Origin: Hyphomonas adhaerens MHS-3
GTDB taxonomy: Bacteria > Pseudomonadota > Alphaproteobacteria > Caulobacterales > Hyphomonadaceae
Direction of reading: 5' to 3'
NCBI RefSeq assembly: GCF_000685235.1
Contig: NZ_ARYH01000002.1
Coordinates: 62,001-126,000, forward strand
DNA: 64,000 nucleotides
Below the pieces are notes generated by a model. That model saw nothing but the letters and a program-made list of their open reading frames with translations, did no database searches and was not told where the DNA came from. The translations under genes were made by a program, and so were the position numbers. Of this stretch, positions 46,222-55,983 are shown piece by piece (position 1 is the stretch's first letter; every line of letters starts with the position of its first letter).

Positions 46222-47099
46222 GCGGGTGTCGTTTCCAATCGTTGCCTGACGGCCTCGGCGATCATGTCGCCGAGGCGCGGGCCTTCGACGGGGTAAAGGT
46301 AGGGTTCAATGGCTTCCAGTTCCATGAGCAGCAGTCTGCCATCCTCACGACGGACCATGTCGACGCGGGCGTAGAGGGGCGCTTCATCCAGCATGGCGAT
46401 GATCGCGGACGCCTCTGAGAGGTCATCCGCTGGCGGATCGACGGGCGTTTCGGTGCCGCCATATTTGGACTGGATACGATAGTCGCCTGGCACCGCCCGC
46501 TTCACCAGAGCGTGGCAGAATTCCCCGCCAATGAAGATGAAGCTGTATTCGCCCTCGCTCTGGATGGTCGGCAGGAAGGGCTGCACCATCATGGCGTGGG
46601 GCATGTCTGGTACCGGCTCGCCTCGCTTCAATCTGTGCTGGCCGTCGGCGCCGGCGCCGACCTGGCGTTTGAAGACGAGGTCGTCGGCCTGGAGCGTATC
46701 GAAGGCGCCGGCCGCGCTCGCCGCATCCGCCTTGTCGAGCCAGACGGTGGGAATGAGCCGCGCCCCGCGCGCTTCGAGATCCCGCAAATAGGTCTTGTGA
46801 ATGTTCCAGCGGACGAGATCGACGGGATTGTAGAGGCGTGTGGCCTTTCCAATCCGGTCGAGCGTGGCAAGGAATTCTTCCTGCCGGTCCCAATAGTCCC
46901 ACGTTGTGCCGATGATGGCGGCGCCGTAGCTGCTCCAGTCGGCGTCCGGGTCGTCCCAGGCGACATCCACGATCGTCAGGCCCCGGGCCTCGAAGGCCGG
47001 GCGCAAGGCGTCCATCATGTAGTCGTGCTCAAATGCATCATCCCGTCGGCCGGGTGTTCCGGGAAGGGTGACCTGCGAGGCGATGTAGGCGATTTTCAT
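46215..47099 (-). CDS. ATP-grasp domain protein (DcsG/RimK-like)
   Basis: 294 residues. An N-terminal pre-ATP-grasp region (GAAIIGTTWDYWDRQEEF) is followed by the ATP-binding core: DDLVFKRQVGAGADGQHRL, MMVQPFLPTIQSEGEYSFIFIGGEFCHALVKRA and the metal-binding LLLMELEAIEPYLY. This pattern resembles the group that includes DcsG of D-cycloserine biosynthesis and glutathione-synthetase-like ligases. Substrates are unknown, and no biosynthetic cluster surrounds it. It is divergent from the PfkB kinase. Confidence 0.8.
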   Translation of the reverse strand: MKIAYIASQVTLPGTPGRRDDAFEHDYMMDALRPAFEARGLTIVDVAWDDPDADWSSYGAAIIGTTWDYWDRQEEFLATLDRIGKATRLYNPVDLVRWNIHKTYLRDLEARGARLIPTVWLDKADAASAAGAFDTLQADDLVFKRQVGAGADGQHRLKRGEPVPDMPHAMMVQPFLPTIQSEGEYSFIFIGGEFCHALVKRAVPGDYRIQSKYGGTETPVDPPADDLSEASAIIAMLDEAPLYARVDMVRREDGRLLLMELEAIEPYLYPVEGPRLGDMIAEAVRQRLETTPAQ

Positions 47100-47179
47100 G
47101 GACGCGCCTTTAGCACGCTCGCCGGTTGCGTCCAGCGTCCGGCTCTGGCAATGCCCCCCTTTTCAGCAGGAGATTCCGG

Positions 47180-48178
47180 ATGACGGACGTGCGTTTCGAT
47201 GTAGTGGGTCTCGGCAATGCGATCGTGGACGTCCTGTCGCGTGCTGACGACGCTTTCCTGGCCGAGTGGGGCATTCTCAAGAATGCGATGAACCTGATCG
47301 AGGAGCCGCGCGCACATGAGCTGACCAGCGTCGCCCGGGAGCCGCTTTACACATCCGGCGGAAGCGGGGCGAACACGATTGCCGGCCTCGCCAGCTTCGG
47401 CGCGTCGGCGGCCTATATCGGCAAGGTGGCGGACGATGAGCTCGGGGCTCAGTTCCGGAAGGAAATGGAAGCCGGCGGTGTGCCGTTTCCGACCTCACCG
47501 CTGACCGAAGGCCCGGCGACAGCGCGCAGCATCATATTCGTGACGGAAGACGGCCACCGGTCCATGAACACCTTCCTCGGCGCATCCGTTCTGTTTTCGA
47601 AAGAAGACGTCGATGCCGATGTCGTGAAGGCTGGCGGGATCCTCTATCTGGAAGGCTATCTGTTCGACAAGGATGAAGCCAAGGAAGCCTTCATTTACGC
47701 AGCCGAGATCGCCAAGGCCGCAGGCCGCAAGGTGGCGCTGACCCTGTCCGACAGGTTCTGCGTCGATCGCCACCGGCCGAGCTTCCTCCAGCTGGTCAAG
47801 AACAATGTCGATATTCTCTTCGCCAACGAGGAAGAGCTGCTGGCGCTCTACGAGACCGACGATTTCGACGCCGCCATGGCGGCGCTGCAGGCCGATACGG
47901 CGGTTGCGGCCGTGACGCGCAGCGAAAAAGGCTCTGTTGTCATAGGCGACGGCGAGCCGTTGGCGGTTGAGGCGGTGCCGGTGAAGGAGGTCGTGGACAC
48001 AACCGGCGCGGGCGATCAGTACGCGGCCGGCTTCCTGTTCGGTATGTCACGCGGCCTGCCATTGGCGAGCTGCGCCCGGCTTGGCCATATCGCGGCCGCT
48101 GAAGTGATCAGTCATTTCGGCCCGCGTCCGGCGGTCTCCTACAAGGTGCTTGCGGAAGCCGCCGGGATCTTCGCCTAG
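47180..48178 (+). CDS. PfkB family carbohydrate kinase, adenosine kinase-like
   Basis: 332-residue ribokinase-fold enzyme. The start VVGLGNAIVDVLSRADD and GGSGANTIAGLASFG are the substrate-side signatures, and the C-terminal DTTGAGDQYAAGFLFG carries the catalytic base and anion hole. Alphaproteobacterial homologues are commonly annotated as adenosine kinases; sugar or nucleoside specificity is not provable here. The start at 47180 has AGGAG upstream. Its end overlaps the next, convergent gene by four bases. Confidence 0.88.
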   Translation: MTDVRFDVVGLGNAIVDVLSRADDAFLAEWGILKNAMNLIEEPRAHELTSVAREPLYTSGGSGANTIAGLASFGASAAYIGKVADDELGAQFRKEMEAGGVPFPTSPLTEGPATARSIIFVTEDGHRSMNTFLGASVLFSKEDVDADVVKAGGILYLEGYLFDKDEAKEAFIYAAEIAKAAGRKVALTLSDRFCVDRHRPSFLQLVKNNVDILFANEEELLALYETDDFDAAMAALQADTAVAAVTRSEKGSVVIGDGEPLAVEAVPVKEVVDTTGAGDQYAAGFLFGMSRGLPLASCARLGHIAAAEVISHFGPRPAVSYKVLAEAAGIFA

Positions 48179-48774
48179 GCGGTTATCGCTTCGGCGGCAT
48201 AGTCCAGCCGGTCATGCCCGAAGAACATCTCTTCGCCCACGAAGAAGGTCGGGGAGCCGAATGCGCCGCGTGCGATCGCTGTGTCGGTATTTTCTTTCAT
48301 TGCGGCTTTGCAGGCGTCGTCATTGGCGAGGCGTTTGATCTCGGCGAAATCGAACCCTTCCGCGTCGCACATGGCTTTGACGGAGGCATCATCGTCCGGT
48401 TTCAGCGCTTCAGGCGTTTCCCACATGTAACGGAAGCAGGCGTCGATGAAACGCTGCTGCTTGGCCGGATCGCCAGCGAGACCGATGGTGGCCCGCAGCA
48501 GGTCGCGCGTGCTGACCAGGGGGAAGTAGGGATTCATGCGGACGGTGAGCCCATAGCGCCCGGCGCAGCGCTGCAGGTCTGCCAGCATGTAGGTGTTCTT
48601 GGCCGGCACCATGCCCGGGGGGCGGTTTCCGGTGCCTTGCATGACAGCACCAAGGAACATGGGTTTGATTTCGACGACGGCCCCGGTGCGCGCTTTCAGC
48701 TGTTTAACGGCTGCGTTGGCAATATGGGAATAGGGACTGATATAGTCAAAATAGAACTCAAGCGCCTTGGTCAT
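48175..48774 (-). CDS. DsbA family protein, 2-hydroxychromene-2-carboxylate isomerase-like
   Basis: 199-residue kappa-class GST/DsbA fold. FYFDYISPYSHIA carries the serine that replaces the redox cysteine pair of DsbA, and GSPTFFVGEEMFFGHDRL is the conserved C-terminal part. Such proteins are glutathione-dependent isomerases in naphthalene breakdown, or uncharacterised. The start at 48774 has GGAG six bases before it. It is divergent from the HxlR regulator, which may control it. Confidence 0.85.
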   Translation of the reverse strand: MTKALEFYFDYISPYSHIANAAVKQLKARTGAVVEIKPMFLGAVMQGTGNRPPGMVPAKNTYMLADLQRCAGRYGLTVRMNPYFPLVSTRDLLRATIGLAGDPAKQQRFIDACFRYMWETPEALKPDDDASVKAMCDAEGFDFAEIKRLANDDACKAAMKENTDTAIARGAFGSPTFFVGEEMFFGHDRLDYAAEAITA

Positions 48775-48831
48775 CTGGGTCTCCGCAAGTTTCATTTTGG
48801 AACTAAGACAAATCAGGTTAGGCTTTCAAGT

Positions 48832-49170
48832 ATGAAATGGACAGAACTCTCGGATAATTGGTGCCCGGTCGCGCGGACGCTGTCTGTCGTGGGGGACCGG
48901 TGGACGCTTCTGATCCTCAGGGACTGTTTTCTCGGCCTGTCACGGTTCGAACAGTTCATCGAGTCGAGCGGCATGACCCGCCACATCCTGGCCGAGCGCC
49001 TGAAGCGGCTGGTTGAAGCAGGAATATTGGAGCGCCGGCAATATTCCGCCGGGCCGAAACGGTACGACTATGTGCTGACGGAGAAGGGGCAGGAACTGGC
49101 CCCCGCGCTCATGACGCTGAAAGACTGGGGCAAGAAGCACATGCCTGTCCGCCGGGCGACCAATGCCTGA
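48832..49170 (+). CDS. HxlR family winged-helix transcriptional regulator
   Basis: 112 residues. The conserved N-terminal NWCPVARTLSVVGDRWTLLILRD includes the redox-sensitive cysteine (Cys11) seen in many HxlR proteins. The winged helix includes MTRHILAERLKRLVEAGILERRQYS. It starts 57 bases from the divergent DsbA-like gene, so mutual regulation is likely. The ATG at 48832 is the family start; the longer frame is spurious. Confidence 0.9.
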   Translation: MKWTELSDNWCPVARTLSVVGDRWTLLILRDCFLGLSRFEQFIESSGMTRHILAERLKRLVEAGILERRQYSAGPKRYDYVLTEKGQELAPALMTLKDWGKKHMPVRRATNA

Positions 49171-49179
49171 CTGGCCGGT

Positions 49180-50766
49180 TCAGGCTTCTGTCAGGTCCAC
49201 AGCCTTTTTCTGCACATTGCCATAATCGATCTTGCCGGTGCCGAGCACCGGGATCTCGTCGACATGGTAGACCCGCTTCGGCACGGAGATCTCCGGCACG
49301 CCGTGGCTCTGCGCCCAGGCGAGAATCTCTTCACGGTTACAGTCCGGACAATCGCTGAGCAGGATAATCTGCTCGCCTTTGCGCGGGTCGGGCATGGCGA
49401 CTGCCGCATGCAGGTTGTCGGGCCAGATGGCGCTCGCGCAGTTCTCGACCACCGCCAGAGACACCATTTCCCCGCCAATCTTCGCGAAACGCTTCACACG
49501 GCCCATGATGCGGATGAAGCCATCCTCGTCGATTGCCACCACATCGCCGGTATCGTGCCAGCCGTCATCAGGTGCTTCGAGGACCCCGGGTGCGGACGGG
49601 CGGAGGTACCCCATCATGATGTTCGGACCCTTGATGTGCAGGCGGCCACCCTCCGGAATACCGTCCACCGGCAGGAGACGATGATCCATGTCCGCCATCA
49701 GCACGCCAACCGTACCGGGCTTGTTGCGCTCCCACTGATTGGCCGCAACGACGGGTGAGGCCTCGGTCGCGCCATACCCCTCCAGAATTTCGATTTCGAA
49801 CTTGCGGCGAACCAGCGATCGCGTCTCGTCCTTCACGCGCTCTGCGCCGCAGACGGCGAGACGGATGGAGCTCATGTCCCCATCAGCCCCTACACGGGCA
49901 TACTGGGAGATGAATGTGTCCGTCGCCAGCAGAATGGTGACGCCCGTTTCCCGGATGCGTTTCACGATTTCGCGCGGCTGCAGCGGCGAGGGATGGAAGA
50001 CCACCGGAATGCCTGCGATCAGCGGCAGGATGGCGCCGACGGTCAGGCCGAAGCAGTGGAAGGTGGGCAGCGGATTGAACAGCTTGTCCGTATTCACATC
50101 GAGGCCGATATGGGCGCGGACCTGCTCCACATTTGCCATGACGTTTTCATGGCTCAGGACAACGCCTTTCGGTTCGCCCTCCGTACCGGACGTGAACAGA
50201 ACGACGCCCGGGCTCTTGTAGCGCGCCTTGCGGCGGATCAGGCCAGGCGCGAGCGGACCGATCAGGGCTGCGAGCTTGTCCTTGAGAGACAGGCTGTCGC
50301 GGACATCTTCAAGATAGATGATTTCCGCAACACGGGAGAGGTCTTTCACCAGGGCTTCGAGACCAGCGATTTCAATGAATTTGCGGGCCGTGACGATCTT
50401 CGTCATTTCAGCGGCCCGCATGGCCGCTTTCAGGTTCCGCGAACCGGCCGTGAAGTTGAGCATCGCCGGAACGCGGTTGTAGGCCGACAATGCGTAAAAG
50501 CCGATCACTGCGCCTGCGCCTGTTGGCAGCATGATGCCAACCGATTCGCCGGATTTGGTTTTCGAGGCCAAGGCCGAGCCGAGGCCAAACGCGCCGCGGA
50601 TCACTTCCTTGTAGCTGAGCAGGCGTTCTTCGCCGTCGACCATGTCGTAAATGATGGTCTTGTTGCGGCCAAATTCGCCCGCGGCCCGCATGAGAGCGGC
50701 AAAAAGATCAGTGCGGGTTCGCGCGGGTTGATACGGCAATGGCGCCGGAATCGGTAGCGTGGTCAT
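49180..50766 (-). CDS. AMP-dependent acyl-ACP/acyl-CoA synthetase (Aas C-terminal-like)
   Basis: 528-residue ANL-superfamily enzyme. Adenylation motifs are LFTSGTEGEPKGVVLSHENV (split A3), GYGATEASPV (A5), DGWHDTGDV (A7), GRVKRFAKIGGEMVS (A8) and a C-terminal lysine in GTGKIDYGNVQ (A10). The sequence resembles the ligase half of E. coli Aas (acyl-ACP synthetase), here without the PlsC acyltransferase domain. Activation of exogenous fatty acids for lipid recycling is likely. Start ATG 50766 is chosen; a 30-residue extension is not family-like. Confidence 0.87.
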   Translation of the reverse strand: MTTLPIPAPLPYQPARTRTDLFAALMRAAGEFGRNKTIIYDMVDGEERLLSYKEVIRGAFGLGSALASKTKSGESVGIMLPTGAGAVIGFYALSAYNRVPAMLNFTAGSRNLKAAMRAAEMTKIVTARKFIEIAGLEALVKDLSRVAEIIYLEDVRDSLSLKDKLAALIGPLAPGLIRRKARYKSPGVVLFTSGTEGEPKGVVLSHENVMANVEQVRAHIGLDVNTDKLFNPLPTFHCFGLTVGAILPLIAGIPVVFHPSPLQPREIVKRIRETGVTILLATDTFISQYARVGADGDMSSIRLAVCGAERVKDETRSLVRRKFEIEILEGYGATEASPVVAANQWERNKPGTVGVLMADMDHRLLPVDGIPEGGRLHIKGPNIMMGYLRPSAPGVLEAPDDGWHDTGDVVAIDEDGFIRIMGRVKRFAKIGGEMVSLAVVENCASAIWPDNLHAAVAMPDPRKGEQIILLSDCPDCNREEILAWAQSHGVPEISVPKRVYHVDEIPVLGTGKIDYGNVQKKAVDLTEA

Positions 50767-50851
50767 GAACGGCTCTGGTTTCCTCGTGGACGGTTTCCGC
50801 CTCACTTGTTTGTAACATTTTGTCGCCAAGCAGCCAGAGAGCGGCGAACAT

Positions 50852-50863
50852 TGCAAGTTTGCA
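50852..50863. promoter_or_regulatory. TGCAA-GT-TTGCA palindrome between acyl ligase and lipA
   Basis: Perfect 5-bp arms with a two-base centre in the divergent 156-base promoter region; a further TTGCA lies 10 bases downstream (50872-50876). It may be an operator for one or both genes. No regulator can be named. Confidence 0.35.
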
Positions 50864-50922
50864 TGAGCAGATTGCAGTGTCTCTCACTTGAGTTCGGGCG
50901 CGGGTGAGGCCATGTTCCGGCG

Positions 50923-51906
50923 ATGGCAAACCTGATTGATCTCAAGGGCGAAACGCCCCGTCTGCGCCACCCGGAGAAACAGGCGCGTCCGGATAGCCCG
51001 GTACAGCGCAAGCCGGACTGGATCCGCGTCAAGGCGCCGGGGTCCAAAGGCTATTCCGAAACGCGGGAGATCGTGAAATCCAAGGGCCTCGTGACGGTGT
51101 GCGAAGAGGCCAGCTGCCCGAATATCGGGGAGTGCTGGGACAAGAAACACGCCACGATGATGATTCTGGGCGAGGTCTGCACCCGCGCTTGCAGTTTCTG
51201 CAACGTCTCGACCGGCAAGCCGCCGGCCGGTGTGGACGAGGACGAACCGCGCCGTGTGGCCGAAGCAGTTGCCGAAATGGGCCTCCAGCACGTGGTAATC
51301 ACGTCCGTTGACCGCGATGACCTGGTCGACGGTGGCGCGATGCATTTCGTGAACACGATCGAGTCCATCCGCGCCGCATCGCCCGGCACCACAATCGAGA
51401 TTCTGACACCTGACTTCCTGCGCAAGGATGGCTGGGAAACCCGTGTGATCGACGCGAAGCCGGATGTGTTCAATCACAACCTCGAAACGGTGCCGCGTCT
51501 TTACCTGTCGATCCGCCCCGGCGCGCGGTATTTCCACTCGCTGCGCCTGTTGCAGAAGGTGAAGGATCGCGACCCGAACCAATTCACCAAATCCGGCCTC
51601 ATGGTCGGCCTTGGCGAGACGAAAGAAGAAGTGATGCAGGTAATGGACGACATGCGGTCCGCCGGCGTCGACTTCCTGACGATCGGCCAGTACCTGCAGC
51701 CGACCCGCAAGCACGCGCCGATCGACCGGTTTGTCACGCCGGACGAGTTCCGGTCGTATGAAGAGATTGCGCGGGCCAAAGGTTTCCTGATGGTGTCAGC
51801 GACGCCGCTGACACGGTCGTCGCACCATGCAGGCGAAGACTTTGCCCGGCTGCGCGCCGCGCGTGAGGCGCTGAACGCGTCCCGGGTTTCTGGCAAGTCC
51901 GCCTGA
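50923..51906 (+). CDS. lipA: Lipoyl synthase
   Basis: Radical SAM enzyme inserting two sulfurs into octanoyl groups. 327 residues with the auxiliary cluster ligands in [13 protein letters not shown] and the radical SAM motif [10 protein letters not shown]; the conserved C-terminal [10 protein letters not shown] serine is the third-type ligand. The start [14 protein letters not shown] is standard for Alphaproteobacteria. coq10 follows after four bases. Confidence 0.98.
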   Translation: MANLIDLKGETPRLRHPEKQARPDSPVQRKPDWIRVKAPGSKGYSETREIVKSKGLVTVCEEASCPNIGECWDKKHATMMILGEVCTRACSFCNVSTGKPPAGVDEDEPRRVAEAVAEMGLQHVVITSVDRDDLVDGGAMHFVNTIESIRAASPGTTIEILTPDFLRKDGWETRVIDAKPDVFNHNLETVPRLYLSIRPGARYFHSLRLLQKVKDRDPNQFTKSGLMVGLGETKEEVMQVMDDMRSAGVDFLTIGQYLQPTRKHAPIDRFVTPDEFRSYEEIARAKGFLMVSATPLTRSSHHAGEDFARLRAAREALNASRVSGKSA

Positions 51907-51910
51907 GCGC

Positions 51911-52384
51911 ATGGCGCGTTTCTCCAAATCGGTCCGGCTGCCCTATACTCCAGAGCAGTGCTTTGACCTTGTGTCGGACATCCGGCGCTATCCTGACTTC
52001 ATCAAATGGATCACGGCGATGCGCGTCTCGGAGGAGGCAGTCCTTGGCGACGGTGCCTCCTCCTGCCTTGGAGAAGCGGTGATCGGGTTCAAGGGTTTTA
52101 CCGAGCGGTTCTCAACACGGGTCACGAAGACCCCATCTGCCGGTCACGTGATTGCGTCGCTGGTGAAGGGGCCGTTCCGCCGCTTGCGGGCCGAGTGGAA
52201 GATCACCCCGCAGGAGCGGGGCACGGATGTGCGGCTGGACATCGACTATGACTTCAAGAATCCGTTCATTGGTATGTTGGCCGCGGCCAATCACGACCTG
52301 GCGGTCACGAAAATCCTGGATGCTTTCCTGGAAGAAGGGCGCCGCCGATACGCGGCGCCGTCAACGCCCGTAACGGACACCTAG
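51911..52384 (+). CDS. Coenzyme Q-binding START-domain protein COQ10 / RatA-like
   Basis: 157 residues of the SRPBCC/START fold. RLPYTPEQCFDLVSDIRRYPDFIKW is the typical N-terminus, and DVRLDIDYDFKNPFIGMLAAANHDLAVTKILDAF the C-terminal helix. Homologues bind ubiquinone (COQ10) or act as RatA toxins in E. coli; lipA linkage favours the metabolic role. It overlaps the convergent cinA-like gene by four bases. Confidence 0.9.
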   Translation: MARFSKSVRLPYTPEQCFDLVSDIRRYPDFIKWITAMRVSEEAVLGDGASSCLGEAVIGFKGFTERFSTRVTKTPSAGHVIASLVKGPFRRLRAEWKITPQERGTDVRLDIDYDFKNPFIGMLAAANHDLAVTKILDAFLEEGRRRYAAPSTPVTDT

Positions 52385-52881
52385 TTCATCTGGAACTGTA
52401 TCAGTTTCAGCGCACACTCGACGGCCGCCATGCGGACTTCGGTCCGGCCGATCTCGCCTACCTGCAGCATCTCATGCACCACGGCCCGGTTCTCGCGGGC
52501 ACATGCGACGTGCACCGTGCCGACGGGTTTCATGCGCGTGCCGCCACCGGGGCCGGCGACACCTGTGATCGCCACAGCAATGTTGGCGCGGCTGGCTTCA
52601 AGCGCGCCCTCGGCCATCATCCGGGCGACCGGTTCAGAGACTGCGCCGTAATCTGCAAGCGCATCTCCCGGCACGCCGAGCATCTCTTCCTTTGCCCGGT
52701 TCGAATAGGTGACAAAGCCGCGGTCGAATACGGTCGACGAGCCAGCGATGTCGGTGAACAGGGCAGCGACGAGGCCGCCCGTGCAGCTTTCTGCTGTGCA
52801 GATCCGCAGACGCGCCTGTTCAGCATCGTCGAGGATCAGCATGGCGAGATTGCGGAGTCGGTCTGGAAACATGTCGGTCAC
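52381..52881 (-). CDS. CinA C-terminal domain protein, nicotinamide-nucleotide amidohydrolase (PncC)
   Basis: 166 residues with only the amidase domain of CinA. The catalytic serine is in TAESCTGGLVAAL, with SRANIAVAITGVAGPGGG and KPVGTVHVA as conserved features. It deamidates NMN to nicotinate mononucleotide. The frame starts at GTG 52881; ATG at 52872 is equally possible. The N-terminal MoaB-like domain of long CinA is absent, the usual situation in PncC. Confidence 0.92.
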   Translation of the reverse strand: MTDMFPDRLRNLAMLILDDAEQARLRICTAESCTGGLVAALFTDIAGSSTVFDRGFVTYSNRAKEEMLGVPGDALADYGAVSEPVARMMAEGALEASRANIAVAITGVAGPGGGTRMKPVGTVHVACARENRAVVHEMLQVGEIGRTEVRMAAVECALKLIQFQMN

Positions 52882-52893
52882 GTTATGCCTACA

Positions 52894-53679
52894 TCACCGC
52901 CCGGTGAAGACGGGATTGCGCTTTTCAATGAAGGCGGCTGCGCTTTCTTTTGCATCTGCCGTCTGCATCAGGCGGCGGATCTCGGTGATCGCCATTTTGC
53001 CAACGTCGCGCCATGGCGGATCGACTGTTTCGCGCAGGCCCTTCTTGATCGCCTGAACCGCCAGCGGCGGGTTGGAGGATATCTTGTGGGCAAGACTGAG
53101 CGCGGTGGGCATCAGGTCTTCATGCGGCACGACGCGTGAGGTCAGCCCGATCTCTTTCGCCGTGTCGGCGTCGACGATGTCTCCCGTGAAGAGGAGCTCG
53201 CATGCCCTTTCACGTCCAACCAGCTGAACGAGACGCCCAAAACCGGGGGCATCGCAGGTCAGCCCCCGCGTAACGAATATTTCGCCGAACCGCGCTTTCT
53301 CCGAGAAGACGCGGATGTCGGCCATGATGGCGAGTTCTGCGCCCCAGCCGAGCGCAAACCCGTTTACAGCAGCGATGACCGGAATATCCGTATGGAGAAG
53401 GGCGTCGGCAGCAGGGGTCAGGCCGCCTGTTTTCTTTGCGCGTTCGGCCATTTCCGGCGTGGACGGCGCGCCCTTGGACAGGATCTGTTTGACGTCGTCG
53501 CCTGAGCAGAAAGCACGATCCCCCGCGCCGGTGATGACAATGGCGCGCGCATCTGCGCTTCGGACGGCATCTTCAAGCGCCATATAGGTCGGATAATCGA
53601 GCGCATTCATGGCTTGCGGCCGGTCGAGCGTCAGAATTGTAACGTGGCCGTCCTGTTCGATCTTCAAACCACCGGACAT
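52894..53679 (-). CDS. Enoyl-CoA hydratase/isomerase family protein
   Basis: 261-residue crotonase-fold enzyme. Oxyanion-hole segments are FCSGDDVKQIL and GFALGWGAELAIMADIRVFSE; the second catalytic glutamate of classical hydratases (GA-E in the FGxPE region) is not clear because the segment reads ARFGEIFVTRGLTCDAPGFG. Hydratase or isomerase chemistry therefore needs testing. GGGAGAA precedes ATG 53679, and the upstream in-frame extension is rejected. It lies downstream of ispDF on the same strand. Confidence 0.87.
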   Translation of the reverse strand: MSGGLKIEQDGHVTILTLDRPQAMNALDYPTYMALEDAVRSADARAIVITGAGDRAFCSGDDVKQILSKGAPSTPEMAERAKKTGGLTPAADALLHTDIPVIAAVNGFALGWGAELAIMADIRVFSEKARFGEIFVTRGLTCDAPGFGRLVQLVGRERACELLFTGDIVDADTAKEIGLTSRVVPHEDLMPTALSLAHKISSNPPLAVQAIKKGLRETVDPPWRDVGKMAITEIRRLMQTADAKESAAAFIEKRNPVFTGR

Positions 53680-53743
53680 GAGCGTTCTCCCTTTTTTGCA
53701 AAGGGGAGCACGGGCGCGGCGATTTGCAAGAGGGGACGCGGCG

Positions 53744-54874
53744 TCAGGCTTTCGGCGCGAGGACGGCCACGGCTTCCGCTGCGATGCCTTCCTGCCGGCC
53801 GGTAAAGCCAAGGCGCTCCGTCGTGGTCGCTTTCACGCTTACGGCATCCAAGGGCAGTCCGAGTAATTCTGCCGTGCGAACCCGCATCGTTTCCCGGTGC
53901 GGCTTCACCTTCGGGGCTTCGCAGACCACGGTGATATCACAGTTGGCCAGGGTGAAGCCGGCCTGTTCTGCCAGGGCCTGAGCATGCTTCAGGAAAATGC
54001 CGCTGTCAGCATTGCGCCATTGTGGGTCGGATGGCGGGAAATGATCGCCGATGTCACCCAGCGCAGCGGCGCCAAGGATCGCGTCGGTCAGCGCGTGCCA
54101 CGCCGCATCGGCATCGGAGTGCCCCTTCAGTTTCGCGGTGTGTGGAATCTTTACGCCGCACAGGGTGACATGGTCACCGGGTTCGAAGGCGTGAACATCA
54201 AATCCCTTGCCGACACGCGGAACGGACAGGGCGGGGGAGAGTAGTCTGGCCAACAAGTCGAAATCCTCTGCGTAAGTGATCTTGTGAAGCCGGGCGTCGC
54301 CCGGCACCAGCGTCGTCCGTGCGCCTGCGGCTTCGACCGCCTCAAGGTCATCGACGTAGGAGTCTGACGTCTCGAGCGCGGCGCGAATTGTCGAGAGCCG
54401 GAAAGCCTGCGGTGTCTGGACCCGAAAAAGCCCTTCGCGTGGGACCGTCGAGAGGTGGCCAGAGGCTTGCGATTTCAGGGCATCGGATACGGGCAGGGCC
54501 GGTGCGGCCGCGTCATGCTCTGTCAGCGCTGATACAAGCGTATCGATCATGGAGAGACTCACGCCGGGACGGGCAGCATCGTGGATCAGGACAGGCGTGC
54601 TATCTGCGGTCGTCAGGGCCGCAATTCCGGCGCGAACAGAAGCGGTTCTGGAGTCGCCGCCACATACGACTTTAGTCTTAGACGGAAAGCTGGTGGCCGC
54701 GGTCAGATCGTCCACAACGACCACAAGTTCCAGAAGGTCCGGATGGGACAGAAACAGGTCGACAGACCAGTCGATGACCCGCCTTCCGAGCAGGATTTCC
54801 CATTGCTTCGGGCTCTCCAGGCCTGTGCGGGCCCCTCTGCCGCCAGCGACGATAATTGCAGCGAATCCGGTCAT
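53744..54874 (-). CDS. ispDF: Bifunctional IspD/IspF, MEP isoprenoid pathway
   Basis: 376-residue fusion. The IspD half (1-220) has the CTP-binding [17 protein letters not shown] and [13 protein letters not shown] HDAARPGVS. The IspF half (about 220-375) has [55 protein letters not shown] and [11 protein letters not shown]. It thus carries both the cytidylyltransferase and the MEcPP synthase, a fusion typical of Alphaproteobacteria. It is divergent from dusB. Confidence 0.97.
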   Translation of the reverse strand: MTGFAAIIVAGGRGARTGLESPKQWEILLGRRVIDWSVDLFLSHPDLLELVVVVDDLTAATSFPSKTKVVCGGDSRTASVRAGIAALTTADSTPVLIHDAARPGVSLSMIDTLVSALTEHDAAAPALPVSDALKSQASGHLSTVPREGLFRVQTPQAFRLSTIRAALETSDSYVDDLEAVEAAGARTTLVPGDARLHKITYAEDFDLLARLLSPALSVPRVGKGFDVHAFEPGDHVTLCGVKIPHTAKLKGHSDADAAWHALTDAILGAAALGDIGDHFPPSDPQWRNADSGIFLKHAQALAEQAGFTLANCDITVVCEAPKVKPHRETMRVRTAELLGLPLDAVSVKATTTERLGFTGRQEGIAAEAVAVLAPKA

Positions 54875-54992
54875 GAGCGCCTTCTAAGGCACCTGTTGCA
54901 TCTATGCCATGCTGTTTCAGCTTACGCAGCGTCGTGCATCTGCTTATGTTTTGTGCACTTGCGAAGTCTCAAAAAGGTGCAAGAATGAACAA

Positions 54993-55982
54993 ATGGTTAG
55001 TTTCGAGGCACCCAAGGTCTGGTTAGCGCCCATGTCAGGCGCCACGGATGCCCCTATGCGGCGGCAAGCCGTATATTTTGGCGCGCCTGCCGTGGTTTCG
55101 GAGATGGTTGCCGGAGAGATGCTGTCGGCGCAACGCCCGGATGTTGTGCGACGCACCTGCCGCCATGAAGGGGACGGGAACTGGATCGTCCAGCTGGCCG
55201 CCCGGAGGCCGGAAGACATGTGCCGGGGTGCCGAACTGCTCGCTGAGAGCGGCGTGGATATTATCGATATCAATATGGGGTGCCCTTCTCGTCAGGTGAC
55301 GGGTGGTCAGTCAGGTTCGGCCCTGATGCGCGATGTGCCTCTGGCCAGCGAGATCATGGATGCCGCCATTGCGGGCGCTGGCGGACGTCCGGTGACCCTG
55401 AAGATGCGTCTCGGCTGGGACGATACGCTGCTGAATGCCCCCGAACTGGGCGCGATTGCGGAATCCAAAGGTATCCGGATGCTGACGGTGCATGGCCGCA
55501 CCCGCTGCCAATTCTACAAGGGCTCAGCCGATTGGACGGCCGTGAGAGACACGGTTGAGGCGGTCAGCCTGCCGGTGATCGTCAATGGCGATATAGGTTC
55601 TGCCGATGATGCCAAGCGCGCTCTGGAGCAGTCCGGCGCGCATGGCGTGATGGTGGGACGGGCCGCCATGGGCCAACCCTGGCTCGTCGGTGAGATCGCA
55701 GCCGCCTTGGGGAAGGCTGACTGGCGCGCGCCGGCCCGTACGGAAAAACTTCTGTCTCTTTGCGAGCAGATTGAGGATTCGGTGTCGCTCTACGGCCCGA
55801 AACTGGGTGTGTTGACGGTTCGAAAGCACGTGTCTGCCGCCATCGATGCGCTTGACCTTCGCACCGCCCCGGCTGCGCGCCGGAGCCTGCGCTCAAAACT
55901 CTGTCAGATCTCTGACTGGCAGGAACTCATCGCCGCCCTGCGGCAAGTTTATTTGCAACCCGACCTCGTGGAGGCCGCCTGA
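54993..55982 (+). CDS. dusB: tRNA-dihydrouridine synthase DusB (NifR3)
   Basis: 329-residue FMN enzyme reducing uridines in the tRNA D-loop. [14 protein letters not shown] is the start signature, the catalytic cysteine is in [12 protein letters not shown], and [15 protein letters not shown] plus [10 protein letters not shown] follow. Start 54993 ([13 protein letters not shown]) is preferred to a longer frame that reads into the divergent promoter. It is the first gene of the dusB-ntrB-ntrC operon, as nifR3 is in Rhodobacter and Azospirillum. Three GTGCA half-sites lie at 54934, 54953 and 54977 upstream. Confidence 0.95.
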   Translation: MVSFEAPKVWLAPMSGATDAPMRRQAVYFGAPAVVSEMVAGEMLSAQRPDVVRRTCRHEGDGNWIVQLAARRPEDMCRGAELLAESGVDIIDINMGCPSRQVTGGQSGSALMRDVPLASEIMDAAIAGAGGRPVTLKMRLGWDDTLLNAPELGAIAESKGIRMLTVHGRTRCQFYKGSADWTAVRDTVEAVSLPVIVNGDIGSADDAKRALEQSGAHGVMVGRAAMGQPWLVGEIAAALGKADWRAPARTEKLLSLCEQIEDSVSLYGPKLGVLTVRKHVSAAIDALDLRTAPAARRSLRSKLCQISDWQELIAALRQVYLQPDLVEAA

Positions 55983-55983
55983 A

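Noticed and set aside
54889-54900. GGCACCTGTTGC resembling a sigma-54 promoter before dusB
   Set aside because: GG and GC are only 8 bases apart instead of 10.
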